A DNA stretch of 64,000 nucleotides, taken from contig NC_003071.7 in NCBI RefSeq assembly GCF_000001735.4, forward strand, positions 2,987,001 through 3,051,000. Reading direction: 5' to 3'. Shown here in pieces: positions 25,140 to 36,676 of the stretch. Source of the DNA: Arabidopsis thaliana. Lineage: Eukaryota; Streptophyta; Magnoliopsida; Brassicales; Brassicaceae. The first letter of the stretch is position 1. Each line of letters begins with the position of its first letter. The notes beneath the pieces are model-generated. The model ran no database searches. It saw only the letters and a program-made list of their open reading frames with translations, and was not told where the DNA came from. The translations under genes were made by a program, and so were the position numbers.

Positions 25140-26095
25140 CTAGAACAAAAAAAAAATTGATTAAACTAGAACCGCCATGTGAAAGAACCCTAACCGGAGC
25201 CGAATTAGAATTCAAACATTACCTTAGAAATAGAAACGCAGCGCCGAAGAGTTTACTCCGGAGAAGACTAATTATCACGGGCTCCGCCGAGGATGATGTT
25301 TGGATATCGGACCAAAAAAGATGCAACTCAATGAGACTTTAAACGAACGCTCTCAAGAGTTGTGGTGACTCTCAGATTTTTGGGAGAATAAAAACACTAG
25401 TAAATATAAGATCCATTGAGACGCGACTCTTCATTTTTAGCAGATAAAGTTCCTCGCAAGCCTTTATTAAATGAACAGTGTTCAACAAACAAAATCTCTC
25501 GAAAGATTACGTTGCCGTCTGACACAATACTAGTCTAGCGGTAATGTTCATTTTCGAAATGATTTATAGGGGTATAGGGGTCATTATACACATCAACAAT
25601 CATTGGGAACAGTTGAAAAATGGACGACCTAATTACCGAGTCTTCCATGTACATATAATGGTAATACCATTCTAATAATGTCTATGACATTAGATGTTTG
25701 TGATGTGGTGGAGTTGTAAATGTGTCAAAAGTTCAACAAATGCCATTTTTTTGTCTAATAGCTTTGAAGTACATCTTCGTAACTAGTTTTTATTTAGGAA
25801 AAGTGACTACGAGTTACCCTCTCAAAATATTACTTTTATTTCTATTTTTAGTTGTTCGATTCATAGTAATAATTTTCCAAGTGTCCAATATTCTACTATA
25901 ATTAATTTTTGATATTTTGAGTTTGTTTGGCTACGAAACAAAGAATTGACTTGAGTAAAAAACAACTAAAGTGATGTGTCGAATTTCAGAATTTAATAAT
26001 ATAAAATTTTGGTCAACGCGGTTTATCCTTCTTCGAGGATCGTTTTATTGGTCCCTCGAACAAAATAAATAATAGAGACGATTTTAAGTGGATAA
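25140..26095. other. Right flank of MULE-2 and AT-rich DNA
   Basis: The promoter side of the reverse peptidase gene and probably the MULE-2 right terminus lie here. I see no further gene and could not identify the terminus. Confidence 0.35.
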
Positions 26096-26284
26096 CACTC
26101 TAAATTTTTGGGGGATTGACATGAATGACACTAAAAAATTTTATTATTTTAAAAATAATAATTTCTTTTCAAACTTCCAAAAATAGCATATAAAATTTTT
26201 AATTCTCTATAAATTTATTAAATAATAAAGTTTTTTTATTACCATTTGTATCAATCTCCCAAATAAAAATGCGAGCAAACACTA

Positions 26285-26487
26285 ATCTAATATTAAATTG
26301 AATCAAAAACTTTTAAATAGTAAAAATATATACCCTAAATTAGAAATAAAAAATGTAATATTACAAACAAATTTTAAAATAAAAAATCTCTTTTAAATGG
26401 TGAAAATATATACCTTAAATTTTTTTTGGTAGAAAAATATATACCTTAAATTGGAAATAGGAAACTCAAATATAATACCATAAACTA
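26285..26487. repeat. Short tandem repeat interrupted by the foldback MULE
   Basis: Units containing TATATACC(C/T)TAAATT and GAATCAAAA occur near 26300, 26385 and 26445, and again at 27418-27480 on the far side of the 26497-27409 element. The element therefore inserted into an existing repeat. Confidence 0.55.
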
Positions 26488-26496
26488 ATATTAAAA

Positions 26497-27409
26497 GAAA
26501 AATTCTTTCTAATGCCCTTTTCATGATGTCCTTTTTCAACTCTACCCTTTTGTTTTATCCATTTTCATTTCTACCCTCTTTAATTTTTTAATGACCATTT
26601 TACCCATATTTAGAAATTATTTTAGGTTAACAAAATGAAATATTAATGTTTTTTCGCCTAAAATATTCCAAAACAATCCCGCCAAAAGTTTCCCGCCAAA
26701 ATTAATTTTTCAAAAAAAGAATTCTCGCAAAAAACATTACAAGGAATTTTAAAAGGAAGATTAACAAGTGATTTTAAAAGGTTTTTAAAAGATTTACAAG
26801 AGATTTTAAAAGGGTTATAAAAGATTTACAAGGGATTTTAAAATGGTTTTAAAAGATTTACAAGGGATTTTAAAAGTGTTTTGAAAGATTTAAAAGAGAT
26901 TTTAAAAGAGTTTTAAAAGATTTACAAGATTTTTTTAAAGGGTTTAATTGGAGTTTAAAGGATGTACAAGGATTTTAAAAAGATTTTTGAAAAATTAACA
27001 AAAGACCCTTTAAAAACTCTTGTAAATCTTTTTAAAACCTTTTAAAATCCCTTGTAAGTCTTTTAAAACTATTTTAAAATCCCTTGTAAATCTTTTATAA
27101 CCCTTTTAAAATCCCTTGTAAATCTATTTCCCGCCAAAAAAAATTTACAAGAATTTTTAACAGCATTGTTTTGGCTGAAAAAAAAATTGTTACGAAAAAA
27201 AATTTGGCGGAATTTTTTTTTTGGCGTGAAAAATAAATTTTGTCGCCAAAAATTTGGCGAAAAATTTTCAGTTTCCAATTACATGTTCCAATTAGATGAG
27301 GGTAATTTGGTCATTTTGTTCAAGAGAAGAGATATTTTTAAAAATGAACAACATAAAAGGGTATTGTTGGAAAAGGGTAGTAAAAAAAGGGTAGTTTTGC
27401 AAATCTCCC
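26497..27409. mobile_element. Non-autonomous foldback MULE (913 bp) related to MULE-3
   Basis: It is bounded by the 9-bp direct repeat ATATTAAAA (26488-26496 and 27410-27418), the TSD size of MULEs. The left end reads GAAAAATTCTTTCTAATGCC and the inverse of the right end GGGAGATTTGCAAAACTACC. These closely match the two ends of MULE-3 (GAATAATTCACTCTAATGCC and GGGATATTTGCAAAACTGCC). The interior has repeated GATTTACAAGGGATTTTAAAA words on the left arm (26750-26990) and their inverse on the right arm (27000-27130), so the strand can fold into a long hairpin. It has no gene, so movement would depend on a transposase such as that of MULE-3. Confidence 0.8.
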
Positions 27410-28170
27410 ATATTAAAATGAATCAAAATTTATTTTAAATAGTTAAAATGTATACCCTAAATTAGAAATAGATAACCCAAATATAATATTTTTAATTTAT
27501 TTCTAATTTATTTTGGTTGAATAGATTTTATATAAAACTGTGGTATTATTATGAATAATTCACTCTAATGCCCTTTTCTCAATGCCCTTTTGCAACTCTA
27601 CCCTTTTTTTCCCATTTTCATTTCTACCCTTTCTAATACTTTTCTCCCCAAATTACCCTTAATGAGCTACCCACAGACCTAATTCATTTCTTCACTCTCT
27701 CTCTTCTTCCTCCATCGGAAATTGTGAATGTCGTTGAATCCCATGCCGTCGGAAATAGTGAGTTTACTCGCCGTGAAAACCCATCTTCGCCGTCGTAAGT
27801 AGAGCTGTGTGTCGTCGTCGAATCTCTTGCGTTTCCCAGGTTTGATTTTATAATGTTAGCTTAAATCTTCGTTTTCGAATTGGTTTATTCGATTTTTGTT
27901 GTTGATTATGTGAATTCGTTATTTTAAATTCTGATTCAATCGACAGTTTGACATTTGCTTCAGCTTCGAATTTGAATTTTGTTTGAGATTTGATGATTGA
28001 ATTTGTTTCTAAAATCCTTGTAAATTCGTTATACTGTTCTAAAATCCTTTTGAATTCGTTAGACTGTTTCGTGATAGATTTGCTTATGTGAATTCGTTAT
28101 ACTATTTCGTAATAGATTTTGGTTCTGATTTAGTGTTTACCTCTTTTGCATATGCTTTCGTGATAGATCT

Positions 28171-28705
28171 ATGCCACTTACGCTTTAAAACGATTTGTAA
28201 ACCATGTTAACTACTTTTCAAAGCTTTTAAAATCCCTTGTAAATTATTTTATGCTACTTACTTACGCTTTAAAACGATTTGTAAACCATGTTAACCACTT
28301 TTCAAAGCTTTTAAAATCCCTTGTAAATTATTCTATGTTACTTACTTACGCTTTAAACCGATTTGTAAACCATGTTAACCACTTTTCAAAGCTTTTAAAA
28401 TCCCTTGTAAATTATTCTATGCTACTTACTTACGCTTTAAAACGATTTGTAAACCATGTTAACCACTTTTCAAAGCTTTTAAAATCCCTTGTAAATTATT
28501 CTATGCTACTTACTTACGCTTTAAAACGATTTGTAAACCATGTTAACCACTTTTCAAAGCTTTTAAAATCCCTTGTAAATTGTTCTATGCTACTTACTTA
28601 CGCTTTAAAACGATTTGTAAACCATGTTAACCACTTTTCAAAGCTTTTAAAATCTCTTGTAAATTATTCTATGCTACTTACTTACGCTTTAAAACGATTT
28701 GTAAA
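28171..28705 (+). repeat. 84-bp satellite in 5' region of MULE-3 transposase
   Basis: Copies start at 28251, 28335, 28419, 28503, 28587 and 28671 (the last is partial), each with ACGCTTTAAAACGATTTGTA and CTTTTAAAATCCCTTGTAAA, with a diverged 80-bp copy before them at 28171. Because 84 is a multiple of three, the array reads as a repetitive open frame (28251-28778), which I regard as non-coding. Diverged copies recur at 31850-32440 and 34430-35170. Confidence 0.9.
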
Positions 28706-28777
28706 CCTTGCTTTTCTCTGTAGTGACAGTGTTTTTGTGGGTGTTGATTTTGTTGTTAATTATCTTATCAGGTTATA

Positions 28778-31655
28778 ATGCTAGAATTGTATTCTGTTTG
28801 TGGCTTGTGGAAGTTGACAAACAATATGACTTGGGAATTTGAATTAGACATTGAATTGGGAGCTTCTTTAGTGCTCATTGATGAGCACATTACCTATCAC
28901 GCGTTGGTTGATATTCTTGTAGAGGATTTTCAAATAGATAGTTCAACCAATTCTTTGAAGCTTAGTTACAAGTTAGTCTCCACGTCTACAACCATACAAT
29001 CTCATCCTCTTTATTTTAGGAACGATAGACAGCTTGCAACTTTTATGCACAAATTCTCACAGAGTGGAGGATTGCTTCAGTTATGTTTGACTGTAGAGCA
29101 AATTTCTGTGACAGTTGAGCAGGTTTTTCAATAACCTTCTTGTGTAATAATTTTAAAAATCCTTGTAAAATCATTATTAAGTCAGTGATTGTGCTTATTA
29201 CAGGCTGAGACTACTTCAAATCCTTTTGTTTCTCATTTTGTCCCTACTGCTCAGGTACTAATCGTTTTAAAAATCCTTGTAAAATCATTATTAACGTTTT
29301 TAAACCCCTTTTAAAAATCCTTGTAAAATCATTATTAACGTTTTTAAACCCCTTTTAAAAATCCTTGTAAAATCATTATTAAGTCAGTGATTGTGTTTAT
29401 TACAGGCTGAGACGACTTCAAATCCTTTTGCTTCTCATTCTGCATTTACTACTCAGGTAATAATCCCTTTTAAAAATCATTATTAACGTTTTTAAACCCC
29501 TTTTAAAAATCCTTGTAAAATCATTATTAAGTCAGTGATTGTGTTTATTACAGGCTGAGACGACTTCAAATCCTTTTGCTTCTCATTCTGCATCTACTAC
29601 TCAGGTAATAATCCCTTGTAAAATCATTATTAACGTTTTTAAACCCCTTTTAAAAATCCTTGTAAAATCATTATTTAAGATAGATTGATGTTTGAGGTAA
29701 ACTTTTTATTTTGGCAGCCGAGGTTAACCTCTAGGATTATTGAGGTCTGTGTATCTGAAACATCTAGTATTCTTGATCAACAGTATTCTAGTTCTGCGTT
29801 TTCAACTGGTCTAAGTGATGCTGATTCTTTGTTTATTGGAAAAATTTTCAAAGACAAAGATAAAATGGTATTCACGTTGCGGATGTTTGCAGTGAAGCAC
29901 AACTTTGAGTTTCATACAGTGAAATCAGATCTCACGAGGTATGTTCTTCATTGTATTGATGAAAACTGTATTTGGAGACTACGTGCAACTAGGGCTGGTG
30001 GATCCGAGAGGTATGTTATTCGGAAGTATGTTAGTCATCACTGTTGTGACTCTTATTAAGGAATGTTAGTCATCGTCAAGCATCTGCAAGGACATTAGGA
30101 AGATTGATAAGTAACCATTTTGAAGGAGGAAAGCTTCCCCTCAGACCTAAATAGCTGATAGAAATATTTAGAAAAGATCATGGAGTTGGAATCAATTATT
30201 CGAAGGCTTGGAGAGTTCAAGAACATGCAGCAGAACTTGCGAGGTGTTTACCTGATGATAGTTTTGAGGTTTTACCGAGGTGGTTCCACAGGGTACAAGT
30301 GACGAATCCAGGTTCTATCACTTTTTTCAAAAAAGATTCTGCTAATAAGTTTAAGTATGCGTTTCTGGCTTTTGGTGCATCAATTAGAGGTTATAAGTTG
30401 ATGAGAAAAGTCATATCTATTGATGGTGCCCATCTGACATCAAAGTTTAAAGGGACTTTGCTTGGTGCCTCAGCTCAGGATGGGAATTTTAATTTGTATC
30501 CTATTGCTTTTGCAATAGTTGACTCTGAAAATGACGCGTCATGGGACTGGTTTTTGAAGTGTTTGCTGAATATAATCCCTGATGAGAATGATTTAGTTTT
30601 TGTGTCTGACCGAGCTGCTTCTATTGCAAGCGGACTTTCAGGGAATTATCCACTTGCTCATCATGGACTTTGCACTTTTCATTTGCAAAAAAACTTGGAA
30701 ACCCATTTCAGAGGTTCTTCACTTATTCCAGTTTACTATGCGGTTTCTAGAGTTTACACGAAGACAGAATTTGATTCTTTGTTCTGGGAAATCACTAATA
30801 GTGATAAAAAGTTAGCACAATATCTTTGGGAGGTAGACGTTAGGAAATGGTCTCGAGCTTATTCTCCTTCAAATCGGTATAACATCATGACATCTAATCT
30901 AGCTGAATCTGTTAATGCCTTGTTGAAACAGAACCGCGAGTATCCGATTGTTTGCCTATTTGAGTCAATCAGATCTATTATGACATGGTGGTTTAATGAG
31001 CGACGTGAAGAGAGTAGTCAACATCCGTCTGCTGTTACTAGAAATGTAGGGAAGAAATTGAAAGCGTCATATGATACTTCAACACGATGGCTTGAGGTTT
31101 GTCAAGTTAATCAAGAAGAGTTTGAGGTAAAAGGAGATACCAAAACGCATTTGGTTAATCTGGACAAAAGGACTTGCACATGCTGTATGTTTGATATTGA
31201 TAAATTTCCTTGCGCACATGGAATTACTTCTGCTAAACATATCAATCTGAACGAAAACATGTTTGTTGATGAGTTTCATTCTACTTACAGGTTTTATCTT
31301 TATTCTTCACAACTTTACAAGCGTTTTTAAATGTTTTAATATCTCTTTTTATGGTTTTATCTGTGTTTATGTGGTTTTAATCTCAGTTTACATCGCTGTA
31401 ATTTATAGGTGGCGTCAAGCATATTCAGAGAGCATTCACCCAAATGGTGATATGGAATATTGGGAGATTCCAGAAACTATTAGTGAAGTTATTTGTCTAC
31501 CACCTTCTACTCGTGTACCTAGTGGCAGACGGAAGAAAAAGAGGATACCTTCTGTTTGGGAGCATGGAAGGTCTCAGCCAAAACCAAAATTACACAAATG
31601 CAGTAGGTGTGGTCAGTCGGGTCACAACAAATCAACTTGTGTTGCTGCAATTTAG
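28778..31655 (+). pseudogene. MuDR/MULE transposase of MULE-3, nearly intact
   Basis: Exon 1 (28778-29122) encodes the plant-Mu N-terminal region. Three near-identical 51-nt exons follow (29204-29254, 29406-29456, 29554-29604), each encoding a variant of AETTSNPFASHSASTTQ. The main exon (29718-31290) holds the MuDR region, the DDE core with ISIDGAHLTSKFKG and VFVSDRAAS, TSNLAESVNALL and a SWIM finger CTCCMFDIDKFPCAHGI. The last exon (31409-31655) has a GRRKKKR basic stretch and the CCHC knuckle CSRCGQSGHNKSTC, ending at TAG. Two lesions are visible: a one-base frameshift near 30055 and an in-frame TAG near 30150. Intact relatives cut and paste the element. Confidence 0.85.
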
Positions 31656-31849
31656 ATATATCTTTATCTCCAGAGAATTGAATATTGTTGGGGTTTTTAA
31701 TATTTTCTTCATTGTGTCGTGTTATTACTCTCGTTTGTTAAAATTACTATCAAACTTTTACAAGTAATTTTGAAGGTTATTCCAATATTTTACCTTTTAA
31801 AATCTCTTGTAAAATCCTATTTAAAATGTCTGTTTAAATCCTTTTAAAA

Positions 31850-32440
31850 TACCTTGTAAATCTTTCGTTATGCCACTTACATATACTTTAAACGATTGTA
31901 AATCAAGTTAAACACTTTTACAAGCTTTTAACTTGAATCTTTTAAAATGTCTTGTAAGTCGTTTACTAAAATTACTATCAAACTTTACAAGTAATTTTAA
32001 TAGTAATTCCAATAATTTACCTTTTTAAATATTTTGTAAAAGCCTGTTTAAAACGTCTTTGAAAATCCTTTTAAAATACCTTGTAAATATTTTGTTATGC
32101 CACTTACATATACTTTTAACAATTGTGAATCAAGTTAAACACTTTTACAAGCTTTTAAAATCCCTTATAAATCATTTTCTGACATTAACTTATTCTTCTT
32201 AAAACGATTGTTAATCAAGTAAACCCCTTTTAAAAGCTTTTAAAATCCCTTGTAAATCATGCTTTACCACTTTACTATCCTTAAAAACCGATAGCAAACC
32301 ATGTAAACTCTTGTTAATTCGTTTGCAAGGCTTTACAAATCCTTTAAAATGTCATATAAATCTTTCGTTATGCATATAAGCTGTTTATGCCTTTAAAATC
32401 ACTTGTAAATCATGATAATTCTTATAAAACCATAAGCAGT
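31850..32440. repeat. Diverged MULE-3 satellite units in the intergenic spacer
   Basis: Several copies of the TTTAAAATCCCTTGTAAATC / GCCACTTACATATACTTT unit, in the same orientation as the array at 28171-28705. The rest of the spacer, 31656-31849 and 32441-32559, holds nothing else I recognise. Confidence 0.7.
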
Positions 32441-33224
32441 TGAAAATAGTAAAGCATTTTGATTAGATTTGACAGTCATAATTAAAATACAAGTACAATC
32501 ATAGATTCCAAATAACAAAAGTAAAATAAACATGTTTGAAATAAGTCAGTCTAAAGAACTAAATCCATTTTTGCCTTAGTAGCTCTGTCTTTCTCTACCT
32601 GCAAATAAAATTTAAGCTGTAAGTTATTTTTTGCATAACAATAATATTCAAGTTTTTAAAGATATATCGTTATACAAAGGAAGAGTTTAACACTAACAAT
32701 TATTATCTTGTAGATTTGTTCAGCTAGGTATTTCACTTCTGGATGAGCTCGAGGCAGTTTGTCACGATGAATGAGTAACGTTGCTTTCTTTAATGCTAAT
32801 TTGTATTTCTTCTCGTCCTACATTTCCCAAATTTCGACTTTTTGCCATTTACTGTCGGGCCAAAGAATCTGAAATGTAAAAATTCCAAAATGATAAGAAT
32901 TAAAACCTTTTGCAGCAAAACAATGATGTAATTTAACTTACTTCTTCAAGTGACGATAGTAGATCTCTTATTAATTTGTTTTTCGCCCATTTTTTAACTT
33001 TTAGGTCAATTTCTTCCATTACTTCCTGACTCAACATGACCGGCGTCAAAGGAGTTTGAACTGATACAAAAACAAAAAAAATATATTTAGAAGTTGTTTA
33101 TCAAGGCAATCATCTGTGAATGTAAAAAGAACTTACGACTGCTCTGTCCCTGGGTGATTTCTTCTTCTTGCGTAGAGAGTGGTGTTTGATTAACATCTTC
33201 ATCATCTTTCTTGGTCTCTTTTGG

Positions 33225-33905
33225 AACCTGTAAACAAAAACATCCAAACAAATTTTTATTTTTTGACAATTTTATCATGCCTTTTAAAACAACTAAGGAA
33301 TGCAGACCTTTGTTGTTTCTTCTTTTTGAGGTTGTGATTCTTTCTCTGTGGGTGCAGTCCCATTACCTTCATCATCTGACAAAATTACATATGCTTCTTG
33401 ATCTTCAGTCTCATCATATTCATCATGTTCTTCTACGTTTTCTTCTTTTGGAACCTGTAAACCAAAACATCAAAACAAATTTTTATTTTTTGACAATTTT
33501 ATCATGTCTTTTTAAACAATTAAGGAATGCAGACCTCTGTTGTTTCTTCTTTTTGAGGTTGTGATTCTTTCTCTGTGGGTGCAGTCCCATTATCTTCATC
33601 ATCTGACAAAATTACATATGCTTCTTGATCTTCAGTCTCATCATGTTCATCATGTTCTTCTACGTTTTCTTCTTTTGGAACCTGTAAACCAAAACATCAA
33701 AACAAAATTTTTATTTTTTGACAATTTTATCATGTCTTTTTAAAAAGTTAAGGAAAGCAGACATTTGTTTCTTCTTTTTTTTTGTTGTGATTCTTTCTCT
33801 GTGGGTGCAGTATCATTATCTTCATCATCTGACAAATTTATATACGCTTCTTGATCTGCAGCATCATTATATTCATCATGTTCTTCTACTTTTTCTTCTT
33901 TTCCT
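33225..33905 (-). repeat. Tandem duplication of an exon-intron unit, three copies of about 240 bp
   Basis: Three consecutive copies (about 33225-33455, 33456-33690, 33691-33905) contain the same acidic exon (DQEAYVILSDDE and TAPTEKESQPQKEE on the reverse strand) and the same intron (with TGACAATTTTATCATG). The first two are almost identical and the third has diverged and shortened slightly. Confidence 0.85.
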
Positions 33906-34059
33906 TCTTCTCTTTCCATTTCTTCATCGCCTTGTTTGGGATTCTCTTGTTTTTCTGTTTCTTCAACATTGCAAGTAGAATGATGATCTCTGTATTCAAC
34001 CTGTATAAATAATTACAAGTTCCCAAATACAAGCCAGGACACAGTTATTAGTCATGTAA

Positions 34060-35170
34060 ATCACTTTTAAAAAGCTTTTAAAATCCGTTGTAAAATCTTA
34101 TCGAACACTGCCTATCCTTTAAAAACGAATTTCAATCTTTTAAAACCCCATTAAGAAGTCTTTAAAATCCCTTGTAAATACATATCTAACACTGCCTATC
34201 TTTTAAAAACGGCTAAAAATCTTTCAAACACGATTTATTCACCTTCCTTAGGTTTTAAAAACAATCGATCTTCGAGATCACCAAGGGTATAGGATTCTTT
34301 ACTAGCCCAAAAGTATGGTTCTTTTACAGGATCTTTCCCCTTTCGTCGAAGTTCCCTATGAACAGGTTCACATTGAATTCCTGTATGAACAAAAGACAGT
34401 GTCGAGACTATTATTACAGGTTTTATAGTAAATACTTTAAAAACGATTGTAAATCATGTTTAACACTTTTAAAAGCTTTTAAAATCCCTTATAAATCATT
34501 CAATGCCACTTACTTATGCTTTAAAAACGATTGTAAACCATGCAGACACTTTTAAAATCCCTTGTAAATCATTATATGACACTTACTTATGCTTTAAAAA
34601 CGATTGTAAATCATGTTTAACCCTTCTAAAAGCTTTTAAAATCCCTTGTAAATCATTCTATTCAACTTACTTATGCTTAAAAAATGATTGTAAATCATGT
34701 TTAACCCTTAGAAAAGGTTTTAAAATCTCTTGTAAATATTCTATGCCACTTACTTATGTTTTAAAATCGATTGTAAACTATGCAAACACTTCTAAAATCC
34801 CTTGTAAATCGTTTTACGACACTTACTTATGCTTTTAAAATCCCTTGTAAACGTGTTTAACACTTCTTTAAGCTTTTAAAATCCCTTGTAAATTATTCTA
34901 TGCTAGTTACTTATGCCTAAAAACGGTTGTAAACCATGCATACCCTTTTTAAAATCCCTTGTAAATCATTATCTGCCACTAACTTATGCTTCTTAAACGA
35001 TTGTTAATGAAGTAAACCCCTTTTAAAAGCTTTTAAAATCTCTTGTAAATTATCTGTGACACTTATGTTTTAAAAACGATTGTAAACTACGCAAACAGTT
35101 ATGCAAATGCCTTGCAAATGCCTTGTAAATCATTCTACGACAGTTAATTAAGCTTTAAAAACGATTGTAA
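34060..35170. repeat. MULE-3 satellite array in introns of the DUF1985-type gene
   Basis: About ten diverged copies of the 80-90 bp unit (ACTTATGCTTTAAAAACGAT, TTTTAAAATCCCTTGTAAAT), in the same forward-strand orientation as the array in the transposase leader, although this gene is read in reverse. The repeat is therefore oriented by element, not by gene. Confidence 0.8.
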
Positions 35171-35649
35171 AACTTTATTACCTGTTGTGAGATAGAACTC
35201 TCTCAAGGAGAAACGGATAGGTTGAGAATCAACTCTAAACCAAAGAGTTGATCCTTTTGTTTTTACTCTCTGCTTCATGAGATAGTGAAAGATTTTCCAG
35301 AAAATCTGATTCCCTTCTTAGCCTTCATTTTTGGTCCCAATTCAACTAGAGGACCAAGAAACACTCGCCTAAAGCTTCCTCTACTTTACTAACTAAATTC
35401 CAATCCGAGTATTGTTGAACGGTTCCCAGTGTAATAGATTCTTCACCTTCTCTGTATATCTGTTCAGGCAATGTAAGGATTTCACTCTCTGAATCCATCT
35501 GCAAAACATGTTATGAAACATCGTCAGATCTACTATAAAATCGACTATAAAATCGATTATAAAAACGGTTACCGTCGGATCTATCGATATCTCTGGGGAT
35601 TGTTTGCGTCGTAGAGAAATGATCTGAATCCTTCAGCGAAGAACAAGTT

Positions 35650-35880
35650 TATCGGAGAGGAAATTCGTCGGCGATTTTGGGGTTTCTCAGAGAGAAATTT
35701 CGTCGGCGATTTTCAGTGAAATCGGAGAGGAAATTCGTTGGCGATTTTGAGTGAAATCGGAGAGGAAATTCGCCGGCGATTTTGAGTGAAATCGGAGAGG
35801 AAATTCGCCGGCCAAAACGAAGAAGTTTGTGCCAAAACGAAGAAGTTTGTGCCAAAACGAAGAAGTTTGTGAAACGAATG
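35650..35880. repeat. 35-bp and 20-bp tandem repeats in MULE-3 right end
   Basis: About four copies of a 35-bp unit (GGAGAGGAAATTCGCCGGCG) are followed directly by three exact copies of GCCAAAACGAAGAAGTTTGT. They lie upstream of the reverse DUF1985-type gene, in its probable leader or promoter. Confidence 0.85.
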
Positions 35881-36328
35881 TGAAACCTAATCATTCAGTA
35901 AGAGTAAGACAGTCATTTGCCATATTAGAAGGGGTAGTTTTAAAAATGGCCTTCAGGAAAGGGCATTTTTACAAAAGGTTATTAGAATAAGGGCAGTTTT
36001 GCAAATATCCCTATTATTATTGTCCATAAAACTTGTTTAATCTTACTTTTAGGAATTTCTCAAATAATTATTTGAGTGCTATTTATGTCTAAAAAACTTT
36101 TTAATGCTATTTTTGTCCAAAAAACTTAAAAGTGTGCTATTTGTGGGAATTTCTCTAAACTTTAACATATTTTTATTAGTAATATAAATTTCTAAATTAA
36201 TTTTATTAATATTTTAAATCTCTAAATAAAAATTTTCTGTTTATGTGGTCTTAAAAATAACGGAACATTAACTTCCGTTAACAAAAACCAAAATTAACTG
36301 AAAAGTAAAACGAACTTTTTTTTTTTTT

Positions 36329-36664
36329 GGAAGCCCTCTTGACCTAGTGGTTAGTTAACCAGTTGTTCATTAATGCTTCTACAATAAGAGGTTTGAGTTC
36401 GAGTCTTGCTACTGCGATTTATTAGCAGATTTGCAGATTAATGGAGACAAGTGTGTAGAAGATCTACAACGAAGTACAATTATAGTCGTTCGCCAAGATT
36501 CTACGCAGATAATTGAAGATGTCCATCAAGCGCATGGAGAAGGAGAAGAATGTGTCGTTTGTCATGGATCTAATAAGGGTCAGAAAGAATTGTCCGTGGT
36601 AGAATCGTCTATGTAACAGTTTTCAAAATTTGTAATAAATAGTAAGTTTAGACGGCAAAAAAAA
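36329..36664 (+). mobile_element. tRNA-derived SINE (RathE-like)
   Basis: The 5' part has a pol III A-box-like TGACCTAGTGGTTAG (36350-36364) and a B box GAGTTCGAGTC (about 36395-36405) at tRNA-like spacing. The 3' end is A-rich (GGCAAAAAAAA). The element is flanked by GAACTTTTTTTT at 36312 and 36665, a likely target-site duplication. This layout fits Brassicaceae RathE/S1-type SINEs. The 61-codon frame inside is not a gene. Confidence 0.65.
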
Positions 36665-36676
36665 GAACTTTTTTTT

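Larger units (their letters stand above)
32560..35500 (-). pseudogene. DUF1985-type gene of MULE-3 without Ulp1 domain, pseudogene
   Basis: The reverse strand starts with MDSESEILTLPEQIYREGEE (about 35500) and a DUF1985 region spread over two frames: FLGPLVELGPKMKAKKG, then LWFRVDSQPIRFSLREFYLT up to a GT donor near 35180. A following exon (about 34395-34255) reads EPVHRELRRKGKDPVKEPYF. Next come acidic exons (about 33980-33440), repeated three times, and short exons with QTPLTPVMLSQEVMEEIDLK and WPDSKWQKVEIWE, then ALKKATLLIHRDKLPRAHPE, ending near 32565. One TAG interrupts the last part (near 32820). I find no C48 His-Asp-Cys motifs downstream, so the peptidase domain has been lost or replaced. 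Confidence 0.6.
27553..36011. mobile_element. MULE-3, complete 8.5-kb Mutator-like element
   Basis: It is flanked by the 9-bp direct repeat TATTATTAT (27544-27552 and 36012-36020). Inside are a forward transposase (28778-31655) and a reverse DUF1985-type gene (about 35500-32560), convergent. The ends are only partly inverse to each other but match those of the 26497-27409 element. The word AAAATCCCTTGTAAAT and close variants recur dozens of times in introns and spacers on both sides. The transposase has one frameshift and one stop, so this copy is probably young but inactive. Confidence 0.85.

Noticed and set aside
13648-25590. Terminal inverted repeat of MULE-2 based on CCCCTAT words
   Set aside because: The match is short and patchy, and no 9-bp duplication lies outside it.
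28251-28778. 175-codon repetitive open frame as a protein gene
   Set aside because: It is a tandem 84-bp satellite whose unit length is a multiple of three. The same unit occurs in introns and spacers elsewhere in the element.
33211-33978. Forward open frames with repeated SLWVQSHYLHHLTKL-type peptides
   Set aside because: They are antisense readings of the triplicated acidic exon of the reverse DUF1985-type gene.
28171-35170. Regularly spaced repeats as a CRISPR-like array
   Set aside because: Units are directly adjacent with no unique spacers, and this is a eukaryotic transposon with no Cas genes.
36431-36616. 61-codon open frame inside the SINE
   Set aside because: It lies in the body of a tRNA-derived retroposon and shows no domain.
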